Assembly (NCBI GenBank): GCA_947568835.1
Contig: OX387608.1
Location: 2,642,001-2,706,000, forward strand
Origin: Protonemura montana
Lineage: Eukaryota > Arthropoda > Insecta > Plecoptera > Nemouridae
Direction of reading: 5' to 3'
DNA: 64,000 nucleotides
The notes under the pieces are model-generated. The model was not told the DNA's origin and did no database searches. It saw nothing but the letters and a program-made list of their open reading frames with translations. A program made the position numbers and the translations under genes. Shown one piece after another: positions 1 through 11,316 of this stretch (positions within the stretch are counted from its first letter, which is position 1; each line of letters opens with the position of its first letter).

Positions 1-469
1 CCGAGACCAAATTTTGCCATAAGAGCTATTGTCACCATATTCATACAGAGGGATTTGAAAGTAACGGTCGCTTTAACCCCAAAAAAATGCAATATAGACC
101 CGAGGTCAGAGATGGAAGGCTTATTTTAGGGCAAATGCATCTTGGATTTAAGGAAATTTGAGTAAATTATTTTGGAAAATGTAGATGTTTTTCACTTACC
201 ATTCAAAACCCAGTTTTAATAGTTTTGTCGGATCTTAGAGGCTTTTTTTCGTAATATTTTGAAAAAAAAAAAAACATGTGAATTTGCTACAAATACCTTC
301 TAGTGGTAAAGCGTTCACTGCCTCCCATGTTTGTTTTACTTTAGACCACGCCCCTTGCACCCCGCAGTGGCGGGAAACCAACTAATTGGGTAATCCCGAT
401 GACATTAGGTTTCATGGGGGGGGGGGGGGTTGTCATGGTAACCACGGGCTCCCCCTTGCTCGCTCCGAA
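1..469. other. Intergenic or intronic stretch with a retroelement-end fragment
   Basis: No gene is supported here. Bases 205-232 carry the words CATTCAAAACCCAGTT and AATAGTTTT, which recur at the ends of the hammerhead-like retroelement family found elsewhere in the window. A run of 14 G lies at 416-429. The rest is AT-rich and shows nothing else. Confidence 0.5.
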
Positions 470-1080
470 GCACTGTGGTAGTGAGTGGGTGATGAAGCAT
501 GCCTAGCCTAGAAGGGAGGAGGCGACATACGGTGCAGGCATGTAGCCTACTCCTGTCGAAGACCAAGGGGACCACCGGCTTAACGTCCCTTCCAAAGGAC
601 GGTACAAAGCGAACAACAGGATTCCTCCACAAATCCATGCTGTCGAGAGGTTGATAAGCAAGGCGAGTGAAGTTGCTGTACTAACTTTCATCCCTCCAAC
701 CTCTCTCCCGAACAGAACTGGTCATGTGTATGATGGTCACCCATCCAATACCTGACTCAGCGCAGTGTTGCTTAACTTTCATCCCTCCAACCTCTCTCTC
801 AAACAGAACTGGTCATGTGTATGATGGTCACACATCCAATACCTGACCCAGCGCAGAGTTGCTTAACTTTCATCCCTCCAACCTCTCTCTCGAACAGAAC
901 TGGTCATGTGTATGATGGTCACACATCCAATACCTGACCCAGTGCAGTGTTGCTTAACTTTCATCCCTCCAACCTCTCTCCCGAACAGAACCGGTCATGT
1001 GTATGATGGTCACCCATCCAATACCTGACTCAGCGCAGTGTTGCTTAACTTCAGTGATCTCACGAGGACCAATTACTTAT
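470..1080 (-). mobile_element. 5S rRNA-derived SINE, four tandem head units, minus orientation
   Basis: Read on the minus strand, the right end opens with a 5S-like stretch (CTCGTGAGATCACTGAAG, then TTAAGCAACACTGCGCTG and GGATGGGTGACC) matching box A, intermediate element and box C of the 5S rRNA internal promoter. The head module repeats with a 91 bp period, at about 684, 775, 866 and 957. It is followed leftward by the conserved body (GTACCGTCC, GGGACGTTAAGCCGGTGG, AGGAGTAGGCTAC). The tail end is diverged. No protein is encoded; open frames across it are incidental. Confidence 0.8.
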
Positions 1081-1847
1081 CGCTGGCAGAGAATGACTTT
1101 TATTTCAGTCTCATCACTTCGAAGACTTTTCCATATTTTTTTTAGTATTTTTTTTAAACCTCTTTTCAAAATTGTCGGCCATCGTTGTCAGCAACGGCAG
1201 AACGGAGACCAACTGACATCCTCTCTTCACCACACGACCGAAATTTCTGCGACGCATTCCGGTTCCGGGCAACCGAGCACACTTCCGGCTTCCTCTCCCC
1301 CCACCCCTCTGGGGCGGAAACGTGGGCGAGTGCTACCAACTCATATGCTAATCTAGTGGCGGTGAAATAACGAAACTCCGCCTTCCGTGAGAAACGTCAA
1401 GACATTCTTCTTATGAGGAACTTTTCAAAGGTTAACAAGCCTAGCGCCATTTTCTTTTGGAGTAGTGTCCGTTAGATTTTATTTGAGAGTTGCAGTGGGG
1501 GTTATGTTATTGGATTCTTAAGAAAAGAGAGAGATAATTTGAGTTGAGTTGCAGATGAGCGTAAAACAATTATTTACTTTTACGTTTTCTTTCGGGGGTC
1601 GTTGCCCCCAAACCCATTTCATTCGTATCTCGGTTTCTCTGCTCCCTGCACAATCGCTGCAAATATCAACTTAAAAATGTGTGTGTTTCTTTGATTTCGA
1701 CAGTTTTTACTTTGTGCAATTTTTGACAAGTCTTGATTGGTTAGCAGCCTTTACGATCGATTTTTCTGAAAAACGCAGGGACTCTAAATTGTGATCCCGA
1801 GAAGGTGTCATGAAAATTTCATCAAAATCGGAGCTGCCGTTTGGCCG
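1081..1847. other. Unassigned stretch
   Basis: Two overlapping short plus-strand frames (to about 1370) look weakly protein-like, but the first starts inside the neighbouring SINE and neither has a convincing donor. The remainder is AT-rich. No gene is called. Confidence 0.4.
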
Positions 1848-2461
1848 GAGTGGATGATGATGAGGATGATGATGAACCTTACTTTAGTCTAGTAGGGAGG
1901 AGGGGAAACCCGGTGCCGGCACGTAGCCTACTCCTGTCGAAGAGCACCAAGGGGACCACCGGCTTAACGTCCCTTCCGAAGGACGGTACAACTCGAACAA
2001 CAAGATTCCTCCACAAATCCATGCTGTCGAGAGGTTGATAAGCAAGGCGAGTGAAGTTGCTGTACTAACTTTCATCCCTCCAACCTCTCTCCCGAACAGA
2101 ACTGGTCATGTGTATGATGGTCACACATCCAATACCTGACCCAGCGCAGTGTTACTTAACTTTCATCCCTCCAACCTCTCTCCCGAACAGAACTGGTCAT
2201 GTGTATGATGGTCACCCATCCAATACCTGACTCAGCGTGTGTTGCTTGACTTTCATCCCTCCAACCTCTCTCCCGAACAGAACTGGTCATGTGTATGATG
2301 ATCACCCATCCAATACCTGACTCAGCGTGTGTTGCTTGACTTTCATCCCTCCAACCTCTCTCCCGAACAGAACTGGTCATGTGTATGATGATCACCCATC
2401 CAATACCTGACTCAGCGTGTGTTGCTTGACTTTCATCCCTCCAACCTCTCCCGAACAGAAT
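1848..2461 (-). mobile_element. 5S rRNA-derived SINE, minus orientation, 5'-truncated
   Basis: Body and tail (1848-2065) carry the same blocks as the copy at 470-1080. They are followed by tandem 5S head modules at about 2068, 2159, 2249, 2339 and 2429, spaced 91, 90, 90 and 90 bp. The last module stops abruptly near 2461, so the true 5' end is missing. The three 90 bp modules share private variants (CTCAGCGTGTGTTGCTTGAC), which points to recent local duplication. Confidence 0.8.
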
Positions 2462-3375
2462 AAAGTGTCAGTGTGGATCTAGTATTCAAAATATCAGAGC
2501 CGATGATTTGAAAAGTCTGCAAATGACCAGTACTGACGTCATATGTAGGAACATGGTAACGACTTTAGCCCTATATGTAAATTCTTCCAAATGGAACATT
2601 TTTGAGCTAACTTTTTTATTGTGTCACGAAAAAAAATACAGGAAACTAAAAAAAAACACAGCACACATGTAAATTAGCATGTGTTTAACATTAAAAATAA
2701 TTGAACTTTGCAAATAAAATGAACAAAAAGCAACAGGCTAAGAGGTTATTTAAAACAAAGTAATATTCTTTGACAGGTGAAGATAGAACATCGTGGCACT
2801 GACAAGCAGGAGCTTAAGACAGCATTTGTTTCGTGTACGCCCAGTGGTCATTGCATTACGTTCTGAACTGAATGTTAAATAATAAAAACCTGGACAAAAA
2901 TTTCAGTGCGAAGTTTTGGTAGACAAAACAAGAGAACGGTGGACAAAAGTGGAGTTCGATTAAAATATTTGTTATGCCTAAAACTTTCAGACTTTACAAT
3001 TTCGCACATATAATCAAAAAACCAGTCTTAGCTTTTTGCTAATTATTTTTTTTAGCAGTGCTAAGTTGTAAAAAATGACACGAGGTCTCGAGAATATTAC
3101 GAGCCAATTAAGATTGATTGCCTCACTGAACTTGTTTCCAAAAAAAAAATATTGAAAAGCGGCCAGCATTTTGAGAGACGTCGAGAGAAGAAGTGAGATA
3201 GGTGAAGATATTGAAGGCTCTTTGTCAGCAAGTGGTTGGCGAACGAAAATAAATAATCGCTAATCGGTGTTTTTACCCCGTCTGGCCGTGTCGACGACGT
3301 CGTTTAATTGATTTGATAGATCATCCGTCGATGACTCGAAGTGTTAACGTAGAACGTCGTCGATCAAACTTGCAG
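2462..3375. other. AT-rich unassigned stretch
   Basis: Low GC with many A/T runs. No splice-bordered frame, RNA gene or repeat family was recognised. Confidence 0.5.
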
Positions 3376-3490
3376 ACACTCTCCATCGCCTCTGTGTTGG
3401 ACACTCTCCATCGCCTCTGTGTTGGACACTCTCCATCGACTCTGTGTTGGACACTCTCCATCGCCTCTGTGTTGGACACTCTCCCTCGCC
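3376..3490. repeat. 25 bp tandem array
   Basis: About 4.5 copies of a 25 bp unit (GACACTCTCCATCGCCTCTG plus TGTTG). The unit is homologous to the first 25 bp of the 70 bp unit that follows, so the two arrays share an origin. Confidence 0.9.
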
Positions 3491-4203
3491 TCTGTGCTGG
3501 ACATTCCGTGACAGGGCGCTTGTTTCACTCCACGCAAAGGAGCGGACACTCGCCGTCGCCTCTGTGCTGGACATTCCGTGACAGGGCGCTTGTTTCACTC
3601 CACGCAAAGGAGAGGACACTCGCCGTCGCCTCTGTGCTGGACATTCCGTGACAGGGCGCTTGTTTCGCTCCACGCAAAGGAGCGGACACTTGCCGTCACC
3701 TATGTGCTGGACATTCCGTGACAGGGTGCTTGTTTTGCTCCATGCAAAGGAGCGGACACTCGCCGTCGCCTCTGTGCTGGACATTCCGTGACAGGGCGCT
3801 TGTTTCACTCCACGCAAAGGAGAGGACACTCGCCGTCGCCTCTGTGCTGGACATTCCGTGACAGGGCGCTTGTTTCGCTCCACGCAAAGGAGAGGACACT
3901 CGCCGTCGCCTCTGTGCTGGACATTCCGTGACAGGGCGCTTGTTTCGCTCCACGCAAAGGAGAGGACACTAGCCGTCGCCTCTGTGCTGGACATTCCGTG
4001 ACAGGGTGCTTGTTTCGCTCCACGCAAAGGAGAGGACACTCGCCGTCGCCTCTGTGCTGGACATTCCGTGACAGGGTGCTTGTTTCGCTCCACGCAAAGG
4101 AGAGGACACTAGCCGTCGCCTCTGTGCTGGACATTCCGTGACAGGGTGCTTGTTTCGCTCCACGCAAAGGAGAGGACACTAGCCGTCGCCTCTGTGCTGG
4201 AAA
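3475..4203. repeat. 70 bp tandem array
   Basis: About 10.4 copies with period exactly 70 bp; the word GACACTCGCCGTCGCC starts at 3545, 3615, 3685, 3755 and so on to 4175. The unit is a 25 bp segment shared with the preceding array plus a 45 bp segment containing ACATTCCGTGACAGGG. The long minus-strand open frames here (up to 249 codons) follow from a repeat unit lacking stops and are not evidence of a gene. Confidence 0.95.
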
Positions 4204-4761
4204 AAGTATTTTGAAACATGGGCCCAGTGGCGGTATCGTTGTCTTCAAAAAGTCCAGTACGAGAATGGCGGGACCCTGTCGGGCACGCTTCATCATCTTA
4301 ATATCCATTTTACATTTCTTACAAACCCTATTCTACTGCAAACTGGTTGACTTACGTTTGGTCTCATACATCTCTATGTTGCCCTTCTTGCCTTGTTTTT
4401 CTTGTGAGCTGATTCGGATTCAACCGGCTAAGGTAATCATTCTTCTGAAACTGCTTCTGCTGTTTTCAATTTCAAAATTAGACAAGTTTTTTCTGTGTTT
4501 CCAATTATCGCGTTAATCGTTTGCTGCTAGTCCCTAAGAAAATTGTCTGATTACGAGTTACTTAAATGTGTAGCAATAAAAGTCATCGATACAAAGGTAC
4601 CCGGCGCATCTACCGCTTTACTAACTCATGTTCAGTAGTTTTCAGTTCAAATTGCGCGTTTAAAACAGAAAAAACGCCCACCTATGTTGAAAAATGAAGT
4701 CAGTAAGAAAACTCAGTCTCAAAGACTGGAAAACATCGAGCGCGAGTGTGACAATTATATG
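4204..4761. other. Unassigned stretch after the 70 bp array
   Basis: A 101-codon plus-strand frame (4211-4516) starts at the array edge and turns hydrophobic and low-complexity. No splice sites or family similarity were seen, so no gene is called. Confidence 0.4.
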
Positions 4762-5130
4762 GCCCTGTTTAACGACGCACTCTCCAGCTGGTCTAATGGC
4801 GTCGGTCAATGAGTGGGTTTTGATAAGGTTGATGGCGAATCTAATTTAGCCTAGAAGCGAGGAGGGGAAACCCGGTGCCGGCACGTAGCCTACTCCTGTC
4901 GAAGACCAAGGGGACCACCGACTTAACGTCCCTTCCGAAGGACGGTACAACGTGAACAACAGGATTCCTCCACAAATCCATGCTGTCGAGAGGTTGATAA
5001 GCAAGGCGAGTGAAGTTGCTGTACTAACTTTCATCGCTCCAACCTCTCTCCCGAACAGAACTGGTCATGTGTATGATGGTCAACCATCCAATACATGATC
5101 CAGCGCAGTGTTGCTTAACTTTGATCCCTC
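4762..5130 (-). mobile_element. 5S rRNA-derived SINE, minus orientation, about one head unit
   Basis: The left edge holds the full tail in reverse: GTTTAACGACGCAC, GTCTAATGGCGTCGG and CAATGAGTGG. The conserved body and a single 91 bp 5S head module follow. The next module breaks off near 5130, just before an unrelated 72 bp array. Confidence 0.8.
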
Positions 5131-5143
5131 CTTTCATTCTTTC

Positions 5144-5774
5144 ATGGCCCATAAGAATAACACAGAGACATTTTTCAACCCCTAGCACCTAGTACATTGG
5201 ACTGCTTGGAAAAACATGGCCCTTAAGAATAACACAGAGACATTTTTCAACCACTAGCACCTAGTACATTGGACTGCTTGGAAAAACATGGCCCATAAGA
5301 ATAACACAGAGACATTTTTCAACCACTAGCACCTAGTACATTGGACTGCTTGGAAAAACATGACCCATAAGAATAACACAGAGACATTTTACAACCACTA
5401 GCACCTAGTACATTGGACTGCTCGGAAAAACATGACCCATAAGAATATCACAGAGACATTTTTCAACCACTAGCACCTAGTACATTGGACTGCTTGGAAA
5501 AACATGGCCCATAAGAATAACACAGAGACATTTTTCAACCACTAGCACCAAGTACATTGGACTGCTTGAAAAAACATGGCCCATAAGAATAACACAGAGA
5601 TATTTTTCAATCCCTAGCACCTAGTACATTGGACTGCTTGGAAAAATATGGCCCATAAGAATAACACAGAGATATTTTTCAATCCCTAGCACCTAGTACA
5701 TTGGACTGCTTGGAAAAATATGGCCCATAAGAATAACACAGAGACATTTTTCAACCACCAGCACCTAGTACATC
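5144..5774. repeat. 72 bp tandem array
   Basis: About 8.7 copies; successive ATGGCCCATAAG starts lie 72 bp apart (5144, 5216 and on). Units contain AGAATAACACAGAGACATTT and CTAGTACATTGGACTGCT. The last two or three units share substitutions (GATATTTTTCAATCCC), suggesting local duplication. No coding potential. Confidence 0.95.
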
Positions 5775-6397
5775 GAGTTGTTACTCGTTATAGGGGGTGT
5801 GGCATGTGGGTAAATTTAGTTTCCATTGCAGTCTTTTCTTCCTAAATTCTAAATCAGTATCCTCTTCTTTCCTCTTGTTCTCTAAACAGTTTGTTATATT
5901 TGTTCCATCTTCGTTACCCTTTCAATCCTTGCTTCGCTGCTTACAACATTTTCTCTTCTTTGCCAGTCATGCTCCACGTTTCACATGCCCATAGAAAATA
6001 ATTGATTCGTTCCAAATCAATTTTACAATTTTGGTAAAAAAAATCCTTTTTTAATTTTTAAATATCCGTTTCTAATCTCGCATCTTTATTTATCATACTT
6101 GATAGGTATATATTCGAATTATTGAACTACTCGCTGGTTCTTTTCAAAAACCATGGCAAAAAAGACTCGCTCGATAAATTGACAGAATAGTTAATACATT
6201 TCACTTATGTCACAGACGAAATGTGTTTGAATCAAATAATAATTTTGATAGAAAAGCAAACAAAATTAAAAAATTCACTTAGGAATTATCTTAGTAAACA
6301 AATTGTAAGCTCTCCTAGATTAAGACATATTTAAACAACAACCTGATATTATTATGAGGTCATTACGATATCAAATAATTAATGAAAAGAGTATTTT
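5775..6397. other. AT-rich unassigned stretch
   Basis: T-rich then A/T-rich sequence. A 65-codon plus frame at 5797-5994 is composition-driven. Nothing else seen. Confidence 0.5.
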
Positions 6398-6613
6398 ATT
6401 ATTATGAACACTATAACCGTCTCAAAAATTGATGCCCAAACGCAGACTCGAACCCCGATCTCCACCTATCGCGGGTGTTGCTCTGAACCATTGAGCTACT
6501 TGGACACTAATTTAGTCCGCGTTTGGGCATCAATTTTTGAGACGGTTATAGTGTTGTTAATAATAAAATACTCCACGCATTGCAAGCGTTTGCAATTTCA
6601 ATAAGATTTCATC
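6398..6613 (-). mobile_element. Foldback (MITE-like) element with a tRNA-like core, complete copy
   Basis: Two inverted arms of about 48 bp (AACCGTCTCAAAAATTGATG on the left, CATCAATTTTTGAGACGGTT on the right) enclose a core that on the minus strand reads as a tRNA: GTCCAAG acceptor, GCTC/GAGC D-stem, a CGCGATA anticodon loop, and a TTCGAGT T-loop. The right flank (GCGCATTGCAAGCGTTTGC) is shared by other copies in the window. The base before the anticodon is G instead of the universal U, so this is a tRNA-like module rather than a working tRNA gene. Confidence 0.75.
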
Positions 6614-6619
6614 CTAATA

Positions 6620-6979
6620 ATGAAAAGAGGTTCAGTGATACAGTTTTTCGAAGCTCAAGACAAGAAAGATAGTAAAGATGCTGTTTATTCCCGTAATGTA
6701 CCATTATCTGACAAGAATCCAGCCGAGAACGATGTCAACGCAGGCTCCTTATCGTCCAAAAGAGCATCGGCCGCAAGAATTCTGGTTTCTGCTGCTGACC
6801 AATTAGGCTCCCGACAAGAAGAAGAAGAAGAACACGTGACCATCAGGAACGGGTTCCTGGTTCGCACGGGACGGCACTTGGAAAAAGACGCTCGTCTTTT
6901 GATTTATATCTTTAATTATATCAATTGCTGCATTTTTCAGCTTATGTTGCCGCTTGCAGACTTTTTAAATTACTTTTGA
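6620..6979 (+). CDS. Candidate coding ORF with polar N-terminal region, unknown function
   Basis: The frame starts with ATG seven bases after the foldback element; the upstream frame has a stop, so this ATG is the first usable start. Residues 1-90 are rich in charged and polar residues, with an acidic run EEEEE near residue 70, and look like a disordered protein segment (begins MKRGSVIQFFEAQDKKDSKD). The last 25-30 residues before the stop are hydrophobic and low-complexity like translated intron, so the true exon may end earlier; no strong donor was found. I do not recognise a family. The antisense frame is also open over part of it. Closeness to the mobile element raises the possibility of a chance frame. 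Confidence 0.3.
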   Translation: MKRGSVIQFFEAQDKKDSKDAVYSRNVPLSDKNPAENDVNAGSLSSKRASAARILVSAADQLGSRQEEEEEHVTIRNGFLVRTGRHLEKDARLLIYIFNYINCCIFQLMLPLADFLNYF

Positions 6980-7299
6980 ATGGCGTTGTGTGTTTTTTTT
7001 GGTGCTCGTCGATTTTTTCATGGCTGTGTCGCCTGTTGGCTTGTTCGTGGACATTAATTGATTTTATTGACCGTTATCATTTTGACACGGCTTCCCTGTC
7101 GAGATTTAACGTCACAAAATTTAACACTTTTTGCTGTTACGGAGTTTTAAAATATCTTGCATACTTTTGATAGTCATTATATACAAAGAGCTTTCTTGGT
7201 CATTCGAGAGTCGGCCTGATAATTCTCGACAATTCTGCAATGTTTAGTAGCACTGGCACATAGAGGGCGGTGACCGACGTTCTGTGTTTTCCCTTATTC
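6980..7299. other. Unassigned stretch
   Basis: T-rich sequence without recognisable genes; an 81-codon frame here is dominated by Phe, Leu and Cys and is not credible. Confidence 0.4.
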
Positions 7300-8068
7300 A
7301 GCTGTACCGAAGTTAAGCAACACTGCGCTGGGTCAGGTATTGGATGGGTGACCATCATACACATGACCAGTTCTGTTCGGGAGAGAGGTTGGAGGGATGA
7401 AAGTTAAGCAACACTGCGCTGGGTCAGGTATTGGATGGGTGACCATCATACACATGACCAGTTCTGTTCGGGAGAGAGGTTGGAGGGATGAAAGTTAAGC
7501 AACACTGTGCTGGGTCAGGTATTGGATGTGTGACCATCATACACATGACCGGTTCTGTTCGGGAGAGAGGTTGGAGGGATGAAAGTTAAGCAAAACTGCG
7601 CTGGGTCAGGTATTGGATGGGTGACCAGCATTCACATGACCAGTTCTGTTTGGGAGAGAGGTTGGAGGGATGAATGTTAAGCAACACTGCGCTGGGTCAG
7701 GTATTGGATGGGTGACCATCATTCACATGACCAGTTCTGTTAGGGAGAGAGGTTGGAGGGATGAAAGTTAAGCAACACTGCGCTGGGGCAGGTATTGGAT
7801 GGGTGACCATCATACACATGACCAGTTCTGTTCGGGAGAGAGGTTGGAGGGATGAAAGTTAGTACAGCAACTTCACTCGCCTTGCTTATCAACCTCTCGA
7901 CAGCAACTTCACTCGCCTTGCTAATCAACCTCTCAACAGCATGGATTTATGGAGGAATCCTGTTGTTCACGTTGTACCGTCCTTCGGCAGGGACTTTAAG
8001 CCGGTGGTTCCCTTAGTCTTCGACGGGAGTAGGCTACGTGCAGACACTGGGTCCTCCCTTCTAAGGCT
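7300..8068 (+). mobile_element. 5S rRNA-derived SINE with six tandem head units, plus orientation
   Basis: The head starts with ACCGAAGTTAAGCAACACTG at 7307 and repeats at about 7402, 7493, 7584, 7675 and 7765 (period 90-91 bp). The junction to the body follows at about 7857. Each module holds a box A-like AGTTAAGC and a box C-like GGATGGGTGACC. Next come TAGTACAGCAACTTCACTCG, a local duplication of about 45 bp (CAGCAACTTCACTCGCCTTG occurs twice), and the body to GGAGTAGGCTACGTG. The far 3' tail (CGTCGTTAAACACC) is absent. Confidence 0.85.
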
Positions 8069-10007
8069 AAGCGCGTTTCATCTCTATCACACTTGGTAAT
8101 AACTTTTAAAACAGAGAATTGAGTACGCCTGTGACGTTTAACCAATTTCAAGAATCATGGCGGACATGAATAAAAAAAACGTTCCCCAACACCTGGGCCG
8201 TGTGTTCTAACAACGATACGTGTCTTCGTTCGAGCATAATAATTCTGCTTCTTTACTATTTAGTTCGCATCTGACATTTAAATGAGTTTCCCCTGATCTT
8301 CCTAGCACCTCCTGTGCGACCGTTGAAATCTTCTGACCACTAATTGCCTCCCATTTCAAGCCGCCAAGATTGATTTAAATAGCACCATTAGCGAGGCTAA
8401 AATTGGAAGAAAACCTTTGTACCCCAAGGCATTGATTGAAAATAACATCTACTTTATTACCTCTTTACATCTTAATGTTAAATTAAATCATTTTTTTTTA
8501 ATCAGATCTATTACGTGTAATTATTTTGTTTATCATCATCTATATAGTCTTCATTACGGAGAATGCCGGAGAGCGTTTGTCTAGGCCTAGGGAAGTCATC
8601 ACCAACCTCCTGAGGCAAAATTTAAAACAAAATCGCATAGATCAGTGGAGTTTTGACAACTGAAAAACGTATCATAACTTTGTAAGTACCTAATCTATAT
8701 GTCAACATGTCGTAATTCAAAGCGTTATTGTAGTAATTTACATTGGGTTATTATTTCCTCTTCGGTGGCGGGTAAAATATGTCACATTTTGCTAGCGTCG
8801 AAATGCATTGTGTAGTTCTGCACAAGCACAGACTGGAATCTAGCCGCGGTTTCTAGCTTCAATATAGCTCATAGGTTCGTATGTCAGATGTTTAGTTGGT
8901 ATATAGATAGTTACAACAATTGAGACAACAAGCAGATTGAAGTCTCGACTCGACTCTAGGGTAGATGAGCTTATAATTAAAGGTTAACTGGATCAACACT
9001 TTGCTAACGGTAGCCATGTTTACAACAATGCGTGCATGCGTTTGCTAGGTTTACACGGCATGCCATGCAGAAAACATCCCGCTGCTTCCCAGGTAATTGC
9101 CTAAACTCATCAACCGAACTTAACCTAAAAACCAATTAGTTGTCAAGAAAAAAAAATATGTGTACGGTTGCCACCATCCATTATCCATAGCCCTTTCATA
9201 AGAAATTAACCTCCAACTTAACCCGACATAAAATACCAAGTAAAGCAACCTGGGAACCAGCAATGCGATGTGAAGTGAGTAATGTAAATCGGGCACCTGT
9301 CCGAACTGCTGCATTTGTTCGACAAAGTCCCTAAAACGGGCCTGTCAAATGCCCGCTGGACGATGGCCGGACCTTCGGCGGTACACAAAGAAACAACACC
9401 TTGTCTTGCCCGATGCACCTGCCAGACTTCGGTTCTAATTATTGCACTATTATTAACGTGGTGTTAAATTGGTTGCATGGTCGCTTACAGGCTATGGTAC
9501 ATTGGTGGCGATTAATTCACAGCGGTTTAGAGCGTTCTGCCAGCAGATGTGCCGGTGGTTGGTTGGCTAAGTGTAGGTAGTAAGCATATACATGGGTTCC
9601 AAAGATATGCTTTCCTATACTTATGATATACACACTTATGACACGGGTCACTGTGTTATGGATATGCTTGACTAAATGTTGATACATGAGTTGTGGTAGA
9701 TATATTTGCTATGACATCCTGAAGTCGGTGGAGTTATGTACGGGTCCTTCATGCTAATGCCGGATTGCTTTGATCATTTGGTCGAAGAGTCCAACGCTAA
9801 AATGTTATTACCCATCATTTCGACTCCCATAGGGGTGGTCGCGAATTCCGAAAGCTAACACCACATTTATGAAATTAATTTTAAATACAAGATTAAGACA
9901 GTTACAAATTGTAACTTAAAGCTGCCAAAACGCTCGCCTAACTTTGCGTTTTGAGTTACGTGACCTCTTAACAATAAAAATAGATTGTGTAATATACGGT
10001 TTTTCGA
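8069..10007. other. Unassigned stretch, 1.9 kb
   Basis: Mixed-composition DNA. A short plus frame at 8549-8663 is protein-like but unsupported (see rejected items). Minus frames at 9120-9418 overlap each other and lack clear splice sites. No repeats or RNA genes seen. Confidence 0.4.
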
Positions 10008-10130
10008 CAACATGGCGGCCGTTGCTGGGAGATGGCCACTCTCTGACCGTACAGAGGCTCGTTTTAAACGTGGTTTGTCGTGGCCAACATGGCGGCCGCT
10101 GCTAGGAGATGGCCACTCCCAGGCCTTGCA
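10008..10130 (+). repeat. Duplicated ATGGCGGC-containing segment
   Basis: Two copies about 77 bp apart of a segment reading ACATGGCGGCCG, then GCT, then GGAGATGGCCACTC (ATG at 10012 and 10089). A weaker AAGATGGCTGC lies at 10192. The word fits the AANATGGCGGC consensus known for the YY1 transcription factor, and could also be a translation start. Short frames open from both ATGs, but no donor confirms an exon. Confidence 0.5.
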
Positions 10131-11182
10131 GAATTTCGAAACTTACTCTCACTAAAAGAGGCGAGCTAGTCACACACACATGCCCGGGCCAAGATGGCTG
10201 CTTGATTTATGACGCATTTCTCGAATGCATACTAATTGCCGATGGGATTATTCTGAATTCCTGGCACGTCGACATTAGTCTTTCTGGCTGGAATTCCGCC
10301 TCGGAGTTGCCGACACTGCTTCGCTGCGTGCAACCCACACCTGACTCGATTGGTTTCCCTTTGCCCTCACCGTTCGGTTGTCGCTGGAGCTTTCGCAAGC
10401 AAAAACAACGTGTCATCCCTCATTTCCCAATTAGCTGCCCCTTGGGGCTCACATGGCAGTTTTGAATTGAATTGGAAATGCCATTTGAGTTGTGTTCATG
10501 AAATATAATACCCGATATTGCTTGCACCTTGAATTCCAGGAATACACTTGGCGTGATTTTATTTTCCATATCTGAATAAGTTTGACCATTCGCGGTGGCC
10601 GCTTAACAAACAGCGGGTTTTTGTCAAAGAAAATGTCCGCTCTCTCAGTTTTATCAAATTGTTTTGCTTTTTTCACCGCATCTTGGACTATTTTAACTAG
10701 TAAAAACAATCAGGTATGCCGTGGGTTACATACGGGCCGTGTACCTATAACCAGGAATTTCAAATTCAAATCTTAACCAAAATCGTTGGAATCAAAATGA
10801 AAAAAAAATCATGACAAATAAGTTTGCAAATTTTGCGCTCTTTCGAATGGTGGCAACCGCATGTCTCTATCTGGAAAGACAATCAAGTTTTCCTATAAAC
10901 TTCGCTAATTAAATATGAATCAAATTCGAAATATCATGCGATGATACGGACGGCTAACATGTCGTCGATCATATTTCCCGAAACCATCAACAAGAGCCAA
11001 TCATCTCGTGTTTAATTTCTTCCACACATCGAAACGGTACGTCGTCAATCTAACTAATTAATGGCCGGCCAATCTAATTCCACCAGTCGCACCTCTGCAG
11101 CTAGCCACACGGATCACAATGGTCCGCGATAACGATCGACTGATTAACGGAATTCAAACACAATTATAAAACGCAGATCTTT
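10131..11182. other. Unassigned stretch
   Basis: A 118-codon plus frame (10109-10465) and an 86-codon minus frame (10449-10709) cross this region. Neither shows splice borders or a recognisable domain. The remainder is AT-rich. Confidence 0.35.
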
Positions 11183-11316
11183 AATGAGCCTCGCCACTGG
11201 CACCGGGGGCGCTTGGACGGCAAACAAACCAATGATTTATTCGAGTCTACGAGTCTTGCCCGAAACAACCATCGACACAACAACAGAACAGCAGAAGAGA
11301 AACAAGCGCAGAGCAG
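11183..11316 (+). CDS. Weak candidate first exon, unknown function
   Basis: An ATG at 11183 opens a frame (MSLATGTGGAWTANKP at its start) that runs into an AGCAG/GTAATG donor-like site at 11316/11317 and, read through, stops shortly after. The residues are Thr- and Lys/Arg-rich. A TATAAAA lies only 18 bp before the ATG. The minus strand of the same area holds the longest ORF outside repeats in the window (175 codons, 11164-11691), which crosses a TATATAAAG motif, so at most one strand can be right. No family is recognised. Confidence 0.15.

Noticed and set aside
3344-4308. 249-codon and 167-codon minus-strand ORFs
   Set aside because: They translate the 70 bp array and begin or end at its edges; no unique domain is present.
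7307-7857. Genuine 5S rRNA gene cluster
   Set aside because: Only part of 5S is present, about 60 bp of each 91 bp unit, with an unrelated spacer and a SINE body attached.
8549-8663. Short plus-strand frame after CTATATAG with a protein-like peptide
   Set aside because: No pyrimidine-rich acceptor, no poly(A) signal nearby and too short to judge; left open rather than called.
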